Below are positions 52,207 through 53,926 of a stretch of 53,926 nt of DNA, in pieces. Within the stretch, counting starts at the first letter, position 1, and each line of letters opens with the position of its first letter. The DNA is from an uncultured Duncaniella sp. GTDB taxonomy: Bacteria > Bacteroidota > Bacteroidia > Bacteroidales > Muribaculaceae. The stretch is taken from the NCBI GenBank assembly GCA_910587515.1, contig CAJULW010000012.1:1-53926 (forward strand), given 5' to 3'. A program made the position numbers and the translations under genes. The notes under the pieces are model-generated. The model did not search any database. It saw only the letters and a program-made list of their open reading frames with translations, and was not told the DNA's origin.

Positions 52207-53726
52207 TTGCGGATCTTGTTTTTGATGAATGAGACGACCATGTCCCTGTCTGATCTATTCAATCCTATGAAATATATAATGGCGACCGATATGGCCATCT
52301 CGATGGCCATTCGTGAAAACAGGACGGTCGACTTTCCGGGCATCAGTCCGTTTATGATGAAACAGACGAGAAAAGCTGTGGCTCCAACACTGAATGCGGG
52401 CAACAAAATTCTGAGCCAGACGATTTTCCATGACATCCCGGTATGTCTATTGCAGAAATGTATCTTGACGAACAAGTTTGCTATGTTGATCAGGAAAAGG
52501 AGGATGAACACCGATTGCGGTATCCGGGTGACATGCGTTATTAACAATGCGATCGGGAGAGAGCATATCGTCAGTGTCGTGCATATAAGGCTCAGTCCTC
52601 CGATCCGGCCTGTCGCTTCGACAGATACACCGAACGGATTGGCTATGACGGTGATAAATGTCGTAAGTATTATCCATTTGGTGAAGGGGATGGCCTGTGC
52701 GGGATACTTCGACAGCCATAGGTCCAATATGTCGGAAAGATTAAGCAATATCGGCAGGGTTATGATCAGGATGAGGAAAAACGATATGACAGCGCTCCTG
52801 CGTATCAGCATATAGTGGCGGCTGAAATCTCCTGACGAATAGGTTTTTATTATCTGTGGATTGATCGCGATTTGAAAATTAAGGCAGAACGAGGAAATCG
52901 CCCGTTGTATCTGTGCGCTTATGCCGTATGCCGCGTTTATGACAACTCCGAAAATGTAGTTCAGCGTCAGGTTCATCCCTTGGGTGGATGCGATGGTCCC
53001 CACACTGCTGTATAAGGTCCATCCGCTGAACCGCATCATGGCCGAAACTTTTGCACGGTCTATCCTGGGCTTGACCGTGTCGATCCAGCCTTGCCGGAAA
53101 CAGTACCAGATGTATACTGATAGTGTCAGCAGAGAGAAGGCTGTCTGCAATATCGCGAACATCTCCAATTTGATACCGGTGAAGAGACCAAGGGAAAAGG
53201 CGATGCCGAGTTTGGCGCATACATCCGTTATTGCCAGATAGGCATATACATTCATGTGTTCGAACGATACGGTAAGAGATGAAAACGGTACGCAAACGAT
53301 TAGAAGCAGTATGTTGATGATCGAACATTGATAGACTATTTCTATGGTTCTTGTCCCGAGATCAGGCAACTGCATTACCTTTAATACGTACCATTGTCCC
53401 ACAGTCTCAGCGAGAAACAATACGGCCACCGCAAGTCCGATGTGGATATACAGTGTGTTCGCGAATACGGATCTTATTGTTGATTGATCCTTCTGTCCGA
53501 TAGCGAATGACAGGAAGCGGGATGTCGACGATGTCATCGCGCTGTTTATGAATGAAAAAACTATGACAAGGCCACCGATCACATTATAGGCCCCGAAATC
53601 GCTTATCCCAAGTTCGTTCAATACGACACGGCTGGTGTATAATGATATACCCATAACGATAATCATTCTAAAATACATGAAAAGTGTATTTTTCATGAGT
53701 CGTTTATTGTCATTAATTTCCGCCAT
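52203..53726 (-). CDS. Wzx-type polysaccharide flippase
   Basis: A 507-aa integral membrane protein with about 14 membrane segments. The start KNTLFMYFRMIIVMGISLYTSRVVLNELG and AYNVIGGLVIVFSFINSAM are typical of MOP-superfamily (Wzx/RfbX-like) oligosaccharide flippases. It would move lipid-linked repeat units to the periplasm for the EpsG-like polymerase. It overlaps the fucosyltransferase gene by 4 nt. Confidence 0.93.
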   Translation of the reverse strand: MAEINDNKRLMKNTLFMYFRMIIVMGISLYTSRVVLNELGISDFGAYNVIGGLVIVFSFINSAMTSSTSRFLSFAIGQKDQSTIRSVFANTLYIHIGLAVAVLFLAETVGQWYVLKVMQLPDLGTRTIEIVYQCSIINILLLIVCVPFSSLTVSFEHMNVYAYLAITDVCAKLGIAFSLGLFTGIKLEMFAILQTAFSLLTLSVYIWYCFRQGWIDTVKPRIDRAKVSAMMRFSGWTLYSSVGTIASTQGMNLTLNYIFGVVINAAYGISAQIQRAISSFCLNFQIAINPQIIKTYSSGDFSRHYMLIRRSAVISFFLILIITLPILLNLSDILDLWLSKYPAQAIPFTKWIILTTFITVIANPFGVSVEATGRIGGLSLICTTLTICSLPIALLITHVTRIPQSVFILLFLINIANLFVKIHFCNRHTGMSWKIVWLRILLPAFSVGATAFLVCFIINGLMPGKSTVLFSRMAIEMAISVAIIYFIGLNRSDRDMVVSFIKNKIRK

Positions 53727-53768
53727 GATATAATTGTGGGTTATGTCTGGATATAAACTTTGGAGACA

Positions 53769-53926
53769 TTATTCCGGCAGGATTGAGATGAACTCCGGGG
53801 CGACTTCGACGGCCACTGTCAGCAGGCCCTCGAGACCGACCAGCAGGCGGCGGCGACGGCTGCCGCGGGCTTTCAGTAAGTCGCCTTCGAGTCCGTCCAT
53901 GGGGCCGCCGACTATACGAACACGAC
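53769..53926 (-). CDS. NusG/UpxY-like transcription antiterminator, C-terminal part (partial)
   Basis: A frame open to the right edge of the window. Its visible end VRIVGGPMDGLEGDLLKARG...LLVGLEGLLTVAVEVAPEF resembles the KOW domain of NusG family proteins (VRVIGGPFKGLEG). In Bacteroides each capsule operon starts with such a gene (upxY), which acts on its own operon. It lies 42 nt upstream of the flippase on the same strand, in line with that role. The N-terminal NGN domain is outside the window. Confidence 0.75.
   Translation of the reverse strand, partial: RVRIVGGPMDGLEGDLLKARGSRRRRLLVGLEGLLTVAVEVAPEFISILPE

Overview
The window reads as chromosomal DNA of a Bacteroidales bacterium, quite possibly a gut Muribaculaceae-type species; the family-level guess is inference. 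Several upstream regions carry the Bacteroidetes promoter pattern TTTG-N19/20-TAnnTTTG. Genes lack Shine-Dalgarno sequences. There is a Wzi-type capsule protein, the long form of IspG, a fused PL10-CE8 pectinase, and a NusG/UpxY-like gene next to a polysaccharide locus.

Layout. (1) 1-533: 3' end of an rRNA operon (23S, 5S, strong terminator). (2) 789-5846, plus strand: Wzi-like outer-membrane protein, small lipoprotein, then a three-gene cassette (LegB-like dehydratase, ATP-grasp enzyme, NeuB/LegI-like synthase) resembling part of a nonulosonic (sialic/legionaminic-type) acid pathway. (3) 5899-21873, plus strand: mostly housekeeping genes: rpoN, a PAP2-like membrane protein, purE, ispG, ribD, a GNAT enzyme, a PBP4-type DD-peptidase, an unknown acidic protein, rsmI, a coiled-coil lipoprotein, a pullulanase, purU, a pseudouridine synthase with a long Asn/Gly/Tyr/Gln-rich tail, and asnS. 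(4) 22148-24253: secreted pectate lyase/pectinesterase fusion with its own promoter. (5) 24407-30063, minus strand: complete RND efflux operon (membrane fusion protein, pump, outer-membrane channel). (6) 30673-36872, minus strand: thiamin operon thiD-thiS-thiE-like-thiE-thiG-thiC-thiH under a TPP riboswitch; no thiF is present. (7) 36945-53926, minus strand: a capsule/O-antigen type locus running leftward from a partial NusG/UpxY-like gene through flippase, fucosyltransferase, other glycosyltransferases, EpsG-like polymerase and several acyltransferases to a sugar kinase, a nucleotidyltransferase, gmd and fcl.

How it fits together. Gmd and Fcl make GDP-L-fucose, and the GT11 enzyme is the obvious user, so the surface polysaccharide is predicted to be fucosylated. 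Many O-acetyltransferases suggest heavy acetylation. One of them (46718-47375) is split by a run of nine G residues and would be restored by loss of one G, so it looks like a phase-variable gene caught in the OFF state. A truncated GT8-like remnant shows that the locus has been remodelled. Gene calls rest on motifs and memory of protein families; no database search was possible.
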